From NCBI GenBank assembly GCA_022641095.1, contig JALCDB010000007.1:1-64000 (forward strand): a DNA stretch of 64,000 bases, given 5' to 3'. A model generated the notes under the pieces. The model was not told where the DNA came from. It ran no database searches and was given only the letters and a program-made list of their open reading frames with translations. Of the stretch, positions 47,346-56,997 are shown piece after piece. The first letter of the stretch is position 1. The number at the start of each line of letters is the position of its first letter. The DNA is from Bacilli bacterium (GTDB lineage: Bacteria > Bacillota_I > Bacilli_A > RFN20 > CAG-826). The position numbers and the translations under genes were made by a program.

Positions 47346-49296
47346 AACGACGGTCGTCGGCGCGTTTGGCGAAATGCTTATTCGGCTTTCGTCTCCTTTG
47401 GGTAGCTCCCTCGACAGCCGCTTCACGCTGACGGCGGATTACGGAGGAACCGAGGGGAACGTTTTGATCGCTTTGTCCTCTCTAGGCGAGACGAGCCGCT
47501 ATCTCACCGTCCTTCCGACGAATTATTTGGGCGATGGCGCCATCGAGCACATGAAGCGCTATGGCGTGGACGTTTCTTGCGTCAAAAGGAAGCCCGGGCG
47601 GTTCGGGGTTTATTATTTCGACGCCAATCAAAAAGACCGCGTCAGCTCCACGATTTATGACCGCGGCGATTCGGCGATAAACCACTTTTCGTTCTCGGCG
47701 AAGGAAACAGAGGCTTTTTTCGCCGGCATGAGTTGGTTTCATTTTTCCGGCATCGATCTGTCGCTGTCCGAGAAGATGGCCAATACGGCGCTCTATTTGG
47801 CCAAAGAGGCGAAAAAGCGCGGCGTTCGCGTAAGCTTCGACTTCAATTACCGAGGAGCCCTTTGCAATGTTGAGAAGGCAAGATCGGTTTATCCGAAAGC
47901 CTTGGCTTTAGCCGACGTCGTCTTCGCCGATGAATGGGATCTGATGAATATCGCTTCCCCGGGCTTGACTGCCGATTCGGCCCGAAAAAAGTTTTTCGGC
48001 CGTTTCCCAGCGACTTATCTTTTCTCGGTCGAAAAACAATATCCGCGTGATGGTTTCGTTGAGATTGAAGCACGTTATTACGAACGGAATGGCATTTTCT
48101 GCGCGTTGCCTCCAATCGTTTTGAGCCGGGTGGGGCGCATCGGTTGCGGCGATGCCTTCGACGGAGGCGTCATAAAGATACTGTCCCACGATTTTTCCAA
48201 TTCAAAACGCGCTTTGGAAGTCGGAAACGCCTGTTATTCCTTAAAATGCGGAAACGATCGCGACGTATTTTCCTTTTCGGCTCACGAAGTCGAGGCGTTC
48301 TTCAAAAAACGGCAAATGGCGGCAAACTCACCCGAAAAACGAACGCGGATAGTCCTGTCCGTTTCCAAACTGGACGCGGCATTCTCAAAGATGGTTGACG
48401 ATCTGTCGCGCGAATCCGACGTCGAAGTCGTTCCTTTGTCCGGTTATTCCTTGAAGGGATGCGACATTTTCATAGGGAAAAAGCTGAGCAGGGAAACCCT
48501 GCGCTCAGCCGATTGCCTGAAAGCCGTCTTCGCCTATAAGACCGGAGTCGATGGGTTCCCCCTCCAAGACATGATGGAAAAAGGGGTCGTTTTGTGCAAT
48601 TCGCACGCGGATTCCGCCATAATCGCCGAATACGCGTTGGCTCTTTCCTCAGCGTTGACCCATCGCGTCGTCGAAGGGGACCGTTGGATGAGGGAAGGAA
48701 AATGGCAGGAAAAATCCAATAGGTACTGGGTAAGCCTAAGGCAACTGAAAATCGGTTTGCTTGGCTATGGGCATATCGGAAAAGCGATACAAACTATGTG
48801 TCAGCGCTTCGGAATCGAGACTTTCACGATCGACCGAGGGCATGATTATTCCGGTGTGACGCCGGTGCCCGATCTTTTCACGCTTGTCGATCGCTCTGAT
48901 CTCGTTATTTCCTCCCTTCCGGCAACGAAAGGCACGAAAGGCATTCTTAACGATGCGGTTTTCAGCCGCATGAAAGGAAAATACCTCGTTGACGTCGGCC
49001 GTTCCGATGATATCGATTTGGCCGATTTGTACTCCGCGCTTAAGCAAAAGACCCTAAAGGGAGCCGCCATCGACGGCTGGAGCCAAAGCCCTTCCAATCG
49101 AGCGAGCGTTCAATATCCTTTCCCCAGCAATGATCTCCCCTTCCAAAAACTCGACAACGTGATTCTTTCCCCCCACGCCGCGACGCAAACCAGCGAAGGG
49201 CACGCCGCATACGTCACCGATATAACGAGTAATGTTCTGTCGTATCTTTGGACCGGAGACTTAAAAAACGTCGTCAATCTGAAAGAAGGATATTGA
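47338..49296 (+). CDS. fusion: PfkB/2-keto-3-deoxygluconate-kinase-like domain + D-isomer 2-hydroxyacid dehydrogenase domain
   Basis: N-term GAFGEMLIRLSSP...GGTEGNVLIALSSLG...RVGRIGCGDAFDGGV; C-term KIGLLGYGHIGKAIQTM...GRSDDIDLADLYSALKQKTLKGAAIDGW...NVILSPHAATQT. Confidence 0.85.
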   Translation: MDKTTVVGAFGEMLIRLSSPLGSSLDSRFTLTADYGGTEGNVLIALSSLGETSRYLTVLPTNYLGDGAIEHMKRYGVDVSCVKRKPGRFGVYYFDANQKDRVSSTIYDRGDSAINHFSFSAKETEAFFAGMSWFHFSGIDLSLSEKMANTALYLAKEAKKRGVRVSFDFNYRGALCNVEKARSVYPKALALADVVFADEWDLMNIASPGLTADSARKKFFGRFPATYLFSVEKQYPRDGFVEIEARYYERNGIFCALPPIVLSRVGRIGCGDAFDGGVIKILSHDFSNSKRALEVGNACYSLKCGNDRDVFSFSAHEVEAFFKKRQMAANSPEKRTRIVLSVSKLDAAFSKMVDDLSRESDVEVVPLSGYSLKGCDIFIGKKLSRETLRSADCLKAVFAYKTGVDGFPLQDMMEKGVVLCNSHADSAIIAEYALALSSALTHRVVEGDRWMREGKWQEKSNRYWVSLRQLKIGLLGYGHIGKAIQTMCQRFGIETFTIDRGHDYSGVTPVPDLFTLVDRSDLVISSLPATKGTKGILNDAVFSRMKGKYLVDVGRSDDIDLADLYSALKQKTLKGAAIDGWSQSPSNRASVQYPFPSNDLPFQKLDNVILSPHAATQTSEGHAAYVTDITSNVLSYLWTGDLKNVVNLKEGY

Positions 49297-49436
49297 ACGC
49301 TAACGCCACTGCGGCGTTCTGAAAACCGCTTTTGCTCGATCTTATCGAAGAAACGGAGAACTACGAGGGCGAGACAAACGCTCCACCGCATGGTTCAATA
49401 GATACGGGGCGATCGCCGAAAACGAGGAAACGACAA

Positions 49437-49476
49437 GAGAAAGGAGGAAGCCGAGGCCTCCTCCTTTCTCTTTCAA
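49437..49476 (+). terminator. intrinsic terminator
   Basis: GAGAAAGGAGGA...TCCTCCTTTCTCTTTC, 12-bp stem. Confidence 0.75.
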
Positions 49477-49485
49477 TCACATGGC

Positions 49486-49629
49486 TCAGTTTTCCGAATT
49501 CATCGAATTCAGAATCACATCGAGAAACTCTTCGTTGGTCAAGGGATTCTGCTTGTAATCGTATTGCTCGTCATTATGATTGCCGTTCTTGATAGAACCG
49601 TTTTCGTTTTGATTGAACATTTCGTACAT
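49486..49629 (-). CDS. 47-aa small protein of unknown function
   Basis: Strong SD AGGAGG ahead of ATG; MYEMFNQNENGSIKNGNHNDEQYDYKQNPLTNEEFLDVILNSMNSEN. Confidence 0.6.
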   Translation of the reverse strand: MYEMFNQNENGSIKNGNHNDEQYDYKQNPLTNEEFLDVILNSMNSEN

Positions 49630-49764
49630 AACTCCGTACCTCCTATTCTGCCGCTTGTCCTCTCGAACAAGCATCGTATCATAGTCAATAAAACATAAGG
49701 CTGCAAGGTCTTTGCTCATGAAAACGTTTACATTGATTTTCTAAAAAAAGATAAAAGGGGTTTT

Positions 49765-51045
49765 CTACGATGCTTTCTTATGTTTTTTAAGAGAAGGCAA
49801 ATCGTTGCTTCTTCCGTTTCTCAGCATTCTTTCATAGTTTTCATTAAGAACCTGCTCATAGGCGGACTTGCTCATCGCGTTAGGTTCGTAGAATTTCATT
49901 TCTTTTAAAAAGTCTGGCAGATATTGGATCTTCTCCCAAAGGTCAGGGCGGTCGTAAGGGTATTTTTCCTCGTCTTTGACGTTGACGGGGGTGAGTTTCA
50001 GATAGTCCTGAACGAAGAAAGGTTTGCTCTTGGCGAAGGCCATTGTGTCCTCGATGGAAAGGGCGGCCGCTTTGCTCTTGGGCGAAAGAGCGAGTTCGCA
50101 CACGGTGAAACCCAAAGGGATCACGGCTTCGGGGAATCCGACCTGTTCGGCGGCGGCGATGGCCATTTGGCAGCGTTGCACCGCGGCGGGGTTGGCCAGG
50201 CCAATGTCCTCATAGGCCGTCACCAATAAGCGGCGTTTGATCGAGTCAAGGTCCTGAGCGACGCAAAGGCGGGCCAAATAATACAAAGCCGCGTCGACGT
50301 CCGAGCCCCGGACCGACTTCTGAAGGGCGGACACGGAGTCGTAATGCTCCTCCTCGTCCTTGTCCATTGCAAGGTTTGGCACCCGTTCGATGGTCTCCAA
50401 CTCCTTGACGCCGACTTTGGCCCCTTCGGGGAACTGAATGGCGGCCTCCTCGAGCATATTGAGGGCGAAACGAAGATCCCCGCCGCTGAGTTTGGCGATG
50501 AAAGAAAGCCCGTCGACGGATACGTCGATGGTTTTGGCGAGGCCTTTCTCGGATTCGAGGGCCCGTTTGAGACCGATGACGATCTCCTCTTCGCCCAATG
50601 GTTTGACCTCTAAGAGGCGGCAACGACTTCTGATGGCCCGATTCAAAGATATATACGGGTTTGTCGTCGTCGCCCCGATGAGGAAGAAGGTGCCATCCTC
50701 AACATACGGCAAGAGCAAATCCTGCTTGGCTTTGTCAAGTCGGTGGATTTCGTCGACGATAATGATCGCATGCCCAAAGAGTTTCGCGTCCTCGATCGCC
50801 CCTGACATATGGGCTTTGTCCGTCGTGACGGCGTTGATTTTCTCGTAATGGATCCTCATGTCGCGGGCATAGGCTTCCGCAATCGTGGTCTTGCCCGTTC
50901 CGGGCGGACCGAAGAGAATCATGGAAACGGGGGCCTTCTTGGCTACGGAGGAAGTCAAAAACCCTTGCGGCCCCACCAAGGAGACCTGCCCGATCACTTC
51001 GTTTAGCGTCGAAGGGCGCATCCGGAATGCCAACGGTTCTTTCAT
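49765..51045 (-). CDS. rarA: replication-associated recombination protein RarA (MgsA)
   Basis: LAFRMRPSTLNEVIGQ; ILFGPPGTGKTTIAEAYA; LIGATTTNPYISLNRAIRSRCRL; AYEDIGLANPAA. Confidence 0.95.
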   Translation of the reverse strand: MKEPLAFRMRPSTLNEVIGQVSLVGPQGFLTSSVAKKAPVSMILFGPPGTGKTTIAEAYARDMRIHYEKINAVTTDKAHMSGAIEDAKLFGHAIIIVDEIHRLDKAKQDLLLPYVEDGTFFLIGATTTNPYISLNRAIRSRCRLLEVKPLGEEEIVIGLKRALESEKGLAKTIDVSVDGLSFIAKLSGGDLRFALNMLEEAAIQFPEGAKVGVKELETIERVPNLAMDKDEEEHYDSVSALQKSVRGSDVDAALYYLARLCVAQDLDSIKRRLLVTAYEDIGLANPAAVQRCQMAIAAAEQVGFPEAVIPLGFTVCELALSPKSKAAALSIEDTMAFAKSKPFFVQDYLKLTPVNVKDEEKYPYDRPDLWEKIQYLPDFLKEMKFYEPNAMSKSAYEQVLNENYERMLRNGRSNDLPSLKKHKKAS

Positions 51046-51231
51046 GTGGTTTCATTATAAGGTATCCAAAGGAAAACGATGAGATGGTTTGTCGTGGCTT
51101 TCTGAATTCTCTTTGGAGCCATCTGGGATCGGCGGATTGAAGACAGCAGGGGCGGCGGATACGGAATGGCAAATGCATTTTTTAAGGAAAATCAGCGCCG
51201 AAAAACGATTTTTGCTCTACAATAAGCGAAT

Positions 51232-51738
51232 ATGAAAGTAATCAAAAAACAACCAAATTCGCACGATTGCCTGATCTGCGGAATCGACAACCCTTATGGC
51301 CTTCACGCCCCTTTCTACGAGATGGAGGACGGGAGCCTTATTTGCCTTTTCCAATTCGACCCCAACCACCAATCGTATCCGGAAAGGACCCATGGCGGCA
51401 TGATCGCGGCCATGATCGACGAATGCATCGGACGCGTCGTTTGGATCAAAGAGCCGAATCTATGGGCTTGCACGATCAAGCTCGAAATCGAGTACCACCA
51501 GGCCGTCCCCTATGGGGTTCCGCTTAAATGCGTCAGCCGAATCGACAAGGAAAACAAACTCACGTTCCACGGAATCGCCGAAATCAAAACCCGGGACAAC
51601 AAACTTCTGGCCAGAGGATCGGCGCTCTACATGAAGTTGCCTTTATCCACCATCAGCCCCGAAAAAAGCAAAACGGGTCACATCAACCCCGAAGACATCA
51701 ACGTCTATGTTCCCGATGACGTTAGGGAAATTGACTGA
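51232..51738 (+). CDS. hotdog-fold (PaaI/4HBT-like) thioesterase
   Basis: ERTHGGMIAAMIDECIGRVVW; CLICGIDNPYGLH. Confidence 0.82.
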   Translation: MKVIKKQPNSHDCLICGIDNPYGLHAPFYEMEDGSLICLFQFDPNHQSYPERTHGGMIAAMIDECIGRVVWIKEPNLWACTIKLEIEYHQAVPYGVPLKCVSRIDKENKLTFHGIAEIKTRDNKLLARGSALYMKLPLSTISPEKSKTGHINPEDINVYVPDDVREID

Positions 51739-51756
51739 GTGACAAAATGGCATCGT

Positions 51757-51783
51757 TAGGGGCGGAGGAATCCGCCCTTTTCG
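51757..51783. terminator. intrinsic terminator
   Basis: AGGGGCGGA-GGAA-TCCGCCCTTTT. Confidence 0.75.
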
Positions 51784-51789
51784 TGAGCC

Positions 51790-53109
51790 CTAAAGCGTGA
51801 CCGCGCTGGAATCCTTGTCGAAGAAACCGAACGAATTCGAGAAATAGAGATTCGATTGGTCGCCTTTCGCTATTTTTTCGCTTGTCGAAACGAGAAACCC
51901 GTCATCGTATTCCTCAACAAGGGAGTACGACCGATCGCTTGGCAAGGAGAGGGATGAAAAATCGGTCGACGGCGTCACCGTTTCCGTTCCCAAAAGGTAG
52001 TTGGACGCATCATAGCACTTTATTTTGTAATACTCGGGGTTTTCTTTTGCGAAGACAGTGACGTCGTAGTAGACGTACTCGTATCCGCAAGGGCTAGCCC
52101 GCACGGGGACGGCGCCGACGTAAAGGCTGCTCATGGAATCGAAAATGTAGGTCGAAGTGCCATAGTCGGTGGACGAAACCCCGGATTTCATGTCAAAGAA
52201 GTAACGCGTCCAAACGTTCGAGTAGTTGTTGAAAAAAGGCCAACAAATCTTGCCACGAACAAGAGCGGGGTCGAAGGCGATGGCTACTTTGATAACCTCA
52301 TGGGGACCTGACGTGAGACCGATTGAGTAGACATTCTTCGCTTTCAAAGAGAAATCCGGCGCATAGGAAGAAATGTCATTCTCGTAAAACCTCACGTAGG
52401 CCACGTCGTCGCCATCGGCGGAAAAAGACGGTTCCATGAAATCCTGAATCAAGAAGGAGCAGCCCATCCCGAACAAGGACTGGGTCGATACGAAATCGTG
52501 GGACTTCAGAACGACCTCGCTTAAACCTGTCGAGCCGATTTTCTTTTTCCCGAACATATTCGAATCGGCCAAATAGGAAATCTCGATCTGATCGCCCTTC
52601 CGAAGATCCATGTCGTCAATGGAGGAAAGGGATGCCCCGAATTCGTCTTTGAAAACGGCGTTCTGCCAACGGGAATAATCGATTTTCCCTTCCTTGTCGA
52701 AATCGATGTTGACGACCCTTCCGTCGTGGGCGGTCACGCCGTTGACGTTCAGGGTCTCAGTATTTTCCTCCCCGGTCGGGCCGTAAACGAAGGCCCCTGT
52801 GATCAAGGTGATGGCCAAAGCCCCAATCGATACCCCCGCCACAATGAAACCGATAATAGACTTCTTTCTGCTCTTATCTAAATTCCTTTCGCTTTGCACC
52901 ACTTCTTCTTTCATATCCTCTTTTGTCAAAAGCAAATCCGAAGCGATCCCAAAAAGGCTGGCAAGCCTATTAAGGCTCTCGTCCTCGGGAATCCCACGAC
53001 CCTGCTCCCATTTCGCGACGGCGGAACGGGAAACGAAAATCTTTTGGGCCAACTCGTCCTGGCTCAGATTCAGTTTGGTTCGGTTTTCCTTCAGTTTGTC
53101 TTTGAACAT
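51790..53109 (-). CDS. XRE-type HTH regulator with single TM and large C-terminal domain
   Basis: MFKDKLKENRTKLNLSQDELAQKIFVSRSAVAKWEQGRGIP; one TM (IIGFIVAGVSIGALAITLITGAFV); ~300-aa C-terminal region. Confidence 0.85.
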   Translation of the reverse strand: MFKDKLKENRTKLNLSQDELAQKIFVSRSAVAKWEQGRGIPEDESLNRLASLFGIASDLLLTKEDMKEEVVQSERNLDKSRKKSIIGFIVAGVSIGALAITLITGAFVYGPTGEENTETLNVNGVTAHDGRVVNIDFDKEGKIDYSRWQNAVFKDEFGASLSSIDDMDLRKGDQIEISYLADSNMFGKKKIGSTGLSEVVLKSHDFVSTQSLFGMGCSFLIQDFMEPSFSADGDDVAYVRFYENDISSYAPDFSLKAKNVYSIGLTSGPHEVIKVAIAFDPALVRGKICWPFFNNYSNVWTRYFFDMKSGVSSTDYGTSTYIFDSMSSLYVGAVPVRASPCGYEYVYYDVTVFAKENPEYYKIKCYDASNYLLGTETVTPSTDFSSLSLPSDRSYSLVEEYDDGFLVSTSEKIAKGDQSNLYFSNSFGFFDKDSSAVTL

Positions 53110-53784
53110 CATTGCCTCCCGAAACAAATATAAGCGCAAAAGCGACCGAAACGGCCGATACTTAATGATACTACTTCCATGGTGTCAGCGGATTCGCTTG
53201 AAATTTGCCTTATATCAAGGGAAACGATGAACGGAAACGGATCTTCGGCTTTGCGTGGCCTCGCTCCATCGAAGTTGGTTAGATCCCTTAAAAGCACGAA
53301 CGTAAAGAGAGCAAACTCGCGACAACACCTGAATCCATTCTGATTTTATCAATTAGGCATGCGCAATCATTGTCGATTACACGATCTACCGTCAAATCGC
53401 GACAAAGCACCCAACGATTACCCATACTTTAAACTTATACGTCATTTCACACAAAAACCCTACCCCGCCAACGCAGAATGGCGTTTCGTGGCGAAAAAAG
53501 GGTTGCCAACCGTCGCATTTAGGCAAATGCAAACCAAATTTGGCGGTTTTTCCAAACGCGGTTGGTAGTCCTGATGGATCATTAAAGATAAGATTTCAGG
53601 GCAGGAGGAACCATGATGATGATCCGTTTGCTAATTTTGACGTTCACGCCGATTGTTTTCGTGAGTTCGACCGATTTCAACACACGGGGAAAGGAAACAA
53701 TCGGAAGTGATCTTGCCGACTATGCATAATTACGAGAGTTCCCGGAACTCTCGTCTCATTTCTAGTAAAAAAGGAGTCTTGTTC

Positions 53785-54000
53785 ATGAAAAAGAAAATCA
53801 TCTCTTACGTCGGCATTGGATTGCTCTCGGCCTTGGACATCTACCTGATGACGATAAGCGCCGCCTCGCTTGCAAACAAAGACTATCTTTACGGAGGGTC
53901 CCTCTCGCTTGAATGGCTGATCGCCCTTCTTGTTTTCGAAGGCCTGGCGATAGTTATCCTGACCGCATGGCTTGTTTTCACCATCAAGAAGAAACGATAA
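53785..54000 (+). CDS. small two-TM membrane protein
   Basis: SD aaaaggag; MKKKIISYVGIGLLSALDIYLM...ALLVFEGLAIVILTAWLVFTIKKKR. Confidence 0.65.
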   Translation: MKKKIISYVGIGLLSALDIYLMTISAASLANKDYLYGGSLSLEWLIALLVFEGLAIVILTAWLVFTIKKKR

Positions 54001-54015
54001 GAGGAATTCCCCTAA

Positions 54016-54046
54016 TAAAACGGCCTCTACTGGCCGGTTTTATTTT
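54016..54046. terminator. bidirectional terminator
   Basis: AAAACGGCC-TCTACT-GGCCGGTTTTATTTT. Confidence 0.75.
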
Positions 54047-54519
54047 CTCTTAGGCTTTGGAGGCTCGTTCGTATGCCTTTTTAAGAGGGAATAAACAAGC
54101 AAAACAACCCCTACGAGAACAAAAGTCGCGGCAAGGGCGAATGAAAAACCTAAGGGGGTAAAAGTTATCGTCGACGATGGCTCATTCGGTTTACCGTCAA
54201 AATAGAAAACAGCGAATGAGGCAATCAGTCCCGCGACGCCAAGACAGAAAACGATTGCGGACACCCAAAAAAATATTTTCGCGTTCTTCTTCGCCTTTGC
54301 GCTATCAAAAGGTATGCCTTCCCCTTCGATCAAGGTTTCTATGCTAACTCCGAAATATTTGGCAAGCGCCGAAAGATTCTCCCCGGAAGGCACGCTCAAT
54401 CCGGTTTCCCATCTTGAGACAATCTGCCGGGAAACCCGCAGGGCGAAAGCAAGTTCCTCCTGAGTTGTTCCTCTCGCTTTTCTCAATTCTTTTATTTTTT
54501 GGCCAACGTTTCTTGTCAC
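54040..54519 (-). CDS. XRE-type HTH regulator fused to two TM segments
   Basis: GTG start; VGQKIKELRKARGTTQEELAFALRVSRQIVSRWETGLSVP; two C-terminal TMs. Confidence 0.85.
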   Translation of the reverse strand: MTRNVGQKIKELRKARGTTQEELAFALRVSRQIVSRWETGLSVPSGENLSALAKYFGVSIETLIEGEGIPFDSAKAKKNAKIFFWVSAIVFCLGVAGLIASFAVFYFDGKPNEPSSTITFTPLGFSFALAATFVLVGVVLLVYSLLKRHTNEPPKPKRK

Positions 54520-54773
54520 GGCCCATAACCTCACTAATAAATAATACCGCTTCCCCACCATATAAGTGATTAACAACGGCCCTTCCTCGAAGCGGCCTTC
54601 CTTTTGGTGTTGTTCCGATTAGCGAAACCAAAGAAGTTTGCCTTAGCGAGAAGCTCCTTGCTATTGAACGAACGCCTGGAAATAGATTATCCTAAAAATG
54701 TTTATCAAAAAAGTTCGTTCCCAGTTCGCTTGCTTTTTGGCGCGCAAGGAAAGGGCCAAAATGACAACGTAGA

Positions 54774-55613
54774 CTAATTCTTTCTTGGTTTCAGCCGAAG
54801 CAAAGCGATGATCCCTAGCGCGAGGCCGACCGCCTCGAAAACCCCATAGGCAACAAACCATACGAGGGTCATCCCCATCGCCAGGAACGCCTCGCCGGCC
54901 AAACAAAAGGCCAACCCGAGGCAAAGCGGGACAACGCTCTTCCAATTGCGAGGCAACTGCATGTCATCCTTCTTGCCGAAGGGAATCAAAACAAGGAAGA
55001 TCGCGACCTCCGCCACAACGGGCAGATAGACGATCCACGAGCGGCTCTCGGGAGCCACCGCATATCTTGAAAACGGCATTACGTAGCAAAAAAGCACCGT
55101 CAAAACGCTTATGGCCAACGCCCCGTGGCTCCCGATGGCCTTATAACGGTCGTTGTAGAATTTGCCCCGGTAAAAGTCCTGGAAGGAAATATAACCCCCG
55201 CCAAAAGTCAGAAGCCCCGCCAAAACCAAAACGATGGCGAGAATGAAAAAGGCCCAGTAGGCCCCGCTCAAAAACGGGACCTTGGTTATAAGATAGGCGA
55301 AAATGCAGGCGAAGAGAATGAGAGCGCCGCCGACGAAGGACTCGACTCGAAAGCGGCTGATTCTGGCGCCGTCCGTTTTGTCGCCTTCCGCGAGGGTCTC
55401 CGCCTTCGGAGTTTTGGAGAAAAGGGTCGCGATGTCAATCTGCAGCGCTTCCGCGAGGGCGGGAATAATCGAGGCATCGGGATAACCGGCGCCCGTCTCC
55501 CAACGGCTTACGGTCTGATCGGAGACATTCAGTTTCTCCGCAAGTTCGGTCTGCGTCATCCGCAGGGCCTTTCTTCTTTCGGCTATGACAAGCGACATAT
55601 CCTGATTTGCCAT
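54774..55613 (-). CDS. XRE-type HTH regulator fused to multi-TM domain
   Basis: LVIAERRKALRMTQTELAEKLNVSDQTVSRWETGAGYPD; ~6 TMs; SD AGGAGG. Confidence 0.87.
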   Translation of the reverse strand: MANQDMSLVIAERRKALRMTQTELAEKLNVSDQTVSRWETGAGYPDASIIPALAEALQIDIATLFSKTPKAETLAEGDKTDGARISRFRVESFVGGALILFACIFAYLITKVPFLSGAYWAFFILAIVLVLAGLLTFGGGYISFQDFYRGKFYNDRYKAIGSHGALAISVLTVLFCYVMPFSRYAVAPESRSWIVYLPVVAEVAIFLVLIPFGKKDDMQLPRNWKSVVPLCLGLAFCLAGEAFLAMGMTLVWFVAYGVFEAVGLALGIIALLRLKPRKN

Positions 55614-55748
55614 ATTGTGGCCTCCTATGAGCAACGATATTCTTAGCTTCGGCCTCATTAAAAAGAATACCATTTATTAGGTTTTCGCCCACAAAAAACG
55701 AGAATTTGAGGACGACTCGCTCGAAACGCCGCGAGAATCTCGCGATGT

Positions 55749-56462
55749 TCAGCGAGGGCCTATAAAAAGCGAGGGACGAAAGCGACGAAGGGCGAAAACC
55801 AGTGGTTTGGCCAACAATCCGACCAAAACGGCGCTTCCTATGCCAACGCAGAAACGAATAAGGGTTTCAAGCCACACAATGGTTATTGGATAGCCAATTA
55901 TCAGTGCGTCGAGATATAAAGCCAAAGTATTGGCTGCGGTCGTGACTACGGCGGCAAGGACAATCACGGAATAAAAAATAAGCGAATGGCGTTCCAGCGC
56001 CTTTCCTTTTCGGCGGAACGAAAGCGAAGCGAAAGAAATGATCAATCCGCGGAGAAGGGGGCCAATGAGCCAAAGAGGGAGGGTGATGGCGAATCCATAG
56101 GAGAAAATCTGTACCATGAATTCGCCAAGCAAAGCGACCATGAGCGTGTCTCCGACCCCAAAGGTCAAGGACGCGACGACGACCGGCAGAGAGGCAAGCG
56201 TCAAATGGATGTTCCCAATCGGAAAGGTCGCTTTCGACAAGGCGAAATACAAGGCGATGAACATCGCGTCAATCGATATTCGATAAACGATATTATCTTT
56301 GGGCAATACTCCTTTTCCCGACGTCCGAATACTCAGACTGCGGAATTTTAACACGATGCGAAAACAAATGGCTAAAAACTTTTGAAAGAACCGGTTGCTG
56401 GTCCTCCATTCTTTGAGAAGACTGGCTAAGGCGGGCTCTATCGTGTTCAGCGATAGATCCAA
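55749..56462 (-). CDS. ECF transporter S component
   Basis: ISIDAMFIALYFALSKATFPIGNIHLTLASLPVVVASLTFGVGDTLMVALLGEF; start uncertain. Confidence 0.85.
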   Translation of the reverse strand: MDLSLNTIEPALASLLKEWRTSNRFFQKFLAICFRIVLKFRSLSIRTSGKGVLPKDNIVYRISIDAMFIALYFALSKATFPIGNIHLTLASLPVVVASLTFGVGDTLMVALLGEFMVQIFSYGFAITLPLWLIGPLLRGLIISFASLSFRRKGKALERHSLIFYSVIVLAAVVTTAANTLALYLDALIIGYPITIVWLETLIRFCVGIGSAVLVGLLAKPLVFALRRFRPSLFIGPR

Positions 56463-56997
56463 AGCATTCTCGACAATTCCTTTTTGGAAAGCGAAAGCAT
56501 GGCATTCCCGAGGGCATAAGCTACCCGTCCCCGCCCTTTGAAACTCTTGCCATCGAAAACCAAGAAAGTGCCGTTGATTCTTTTATAGCACTGATAGGCC
56601 ATGAAAATGAAGTTCTGAATAAACGGATCGTAATCGTTTTTGCTTTCCATCCACCCATAGCTTGAGCGTTGAAGAGAGTCTTAGTACATATCTTTGTATT
56701 CGAATATCACCGATTCCAAAGAGACGTATTTGCAAATATCGAAACCCGCTTGATAAATAAAAAAACCAGCAAAAGAAGTTCTTCTTCTTTGCCAAAATCC
56801 AGCGGCGAATAGGGTATGCGAATCAGATTAAGCGCCTTGCCATAGCCCAGAATTTCTATTTTGTCATGGGTTTCGGCAGAATGAGGATTTTTGAGAATCT
56901 CGGCCACCCTCGCTTCCGTTGAAACGATTCCCTCCATGACGTTGGAAGAGTAGGCAGAAGCCACTTCCGCGACTTTCGCCGATTTGTCTAGACTCAA
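56447..56997 (-). pseudogene. Fic-family gene remnant lacking the catalytic motif
   Basis: SSNVMEGIVSTEARVAEILKN...DKIEILGYGKALNLI resembles the Fic N-terminus; then, frameshifted, DYDPFIQNFIFMAYQCYKRIN resembles the C-terminus; no HPFxxGNGR. Confidence 0.6.

Noticed and set aside
45690-49296. Complete CBASS operon
   Set aside because: 2TM-NUDIX resembles a Cap16-type effector, but no CD-NTase, E1/E2/JAB or HORMA/TRIP13 genes are visible on either side.
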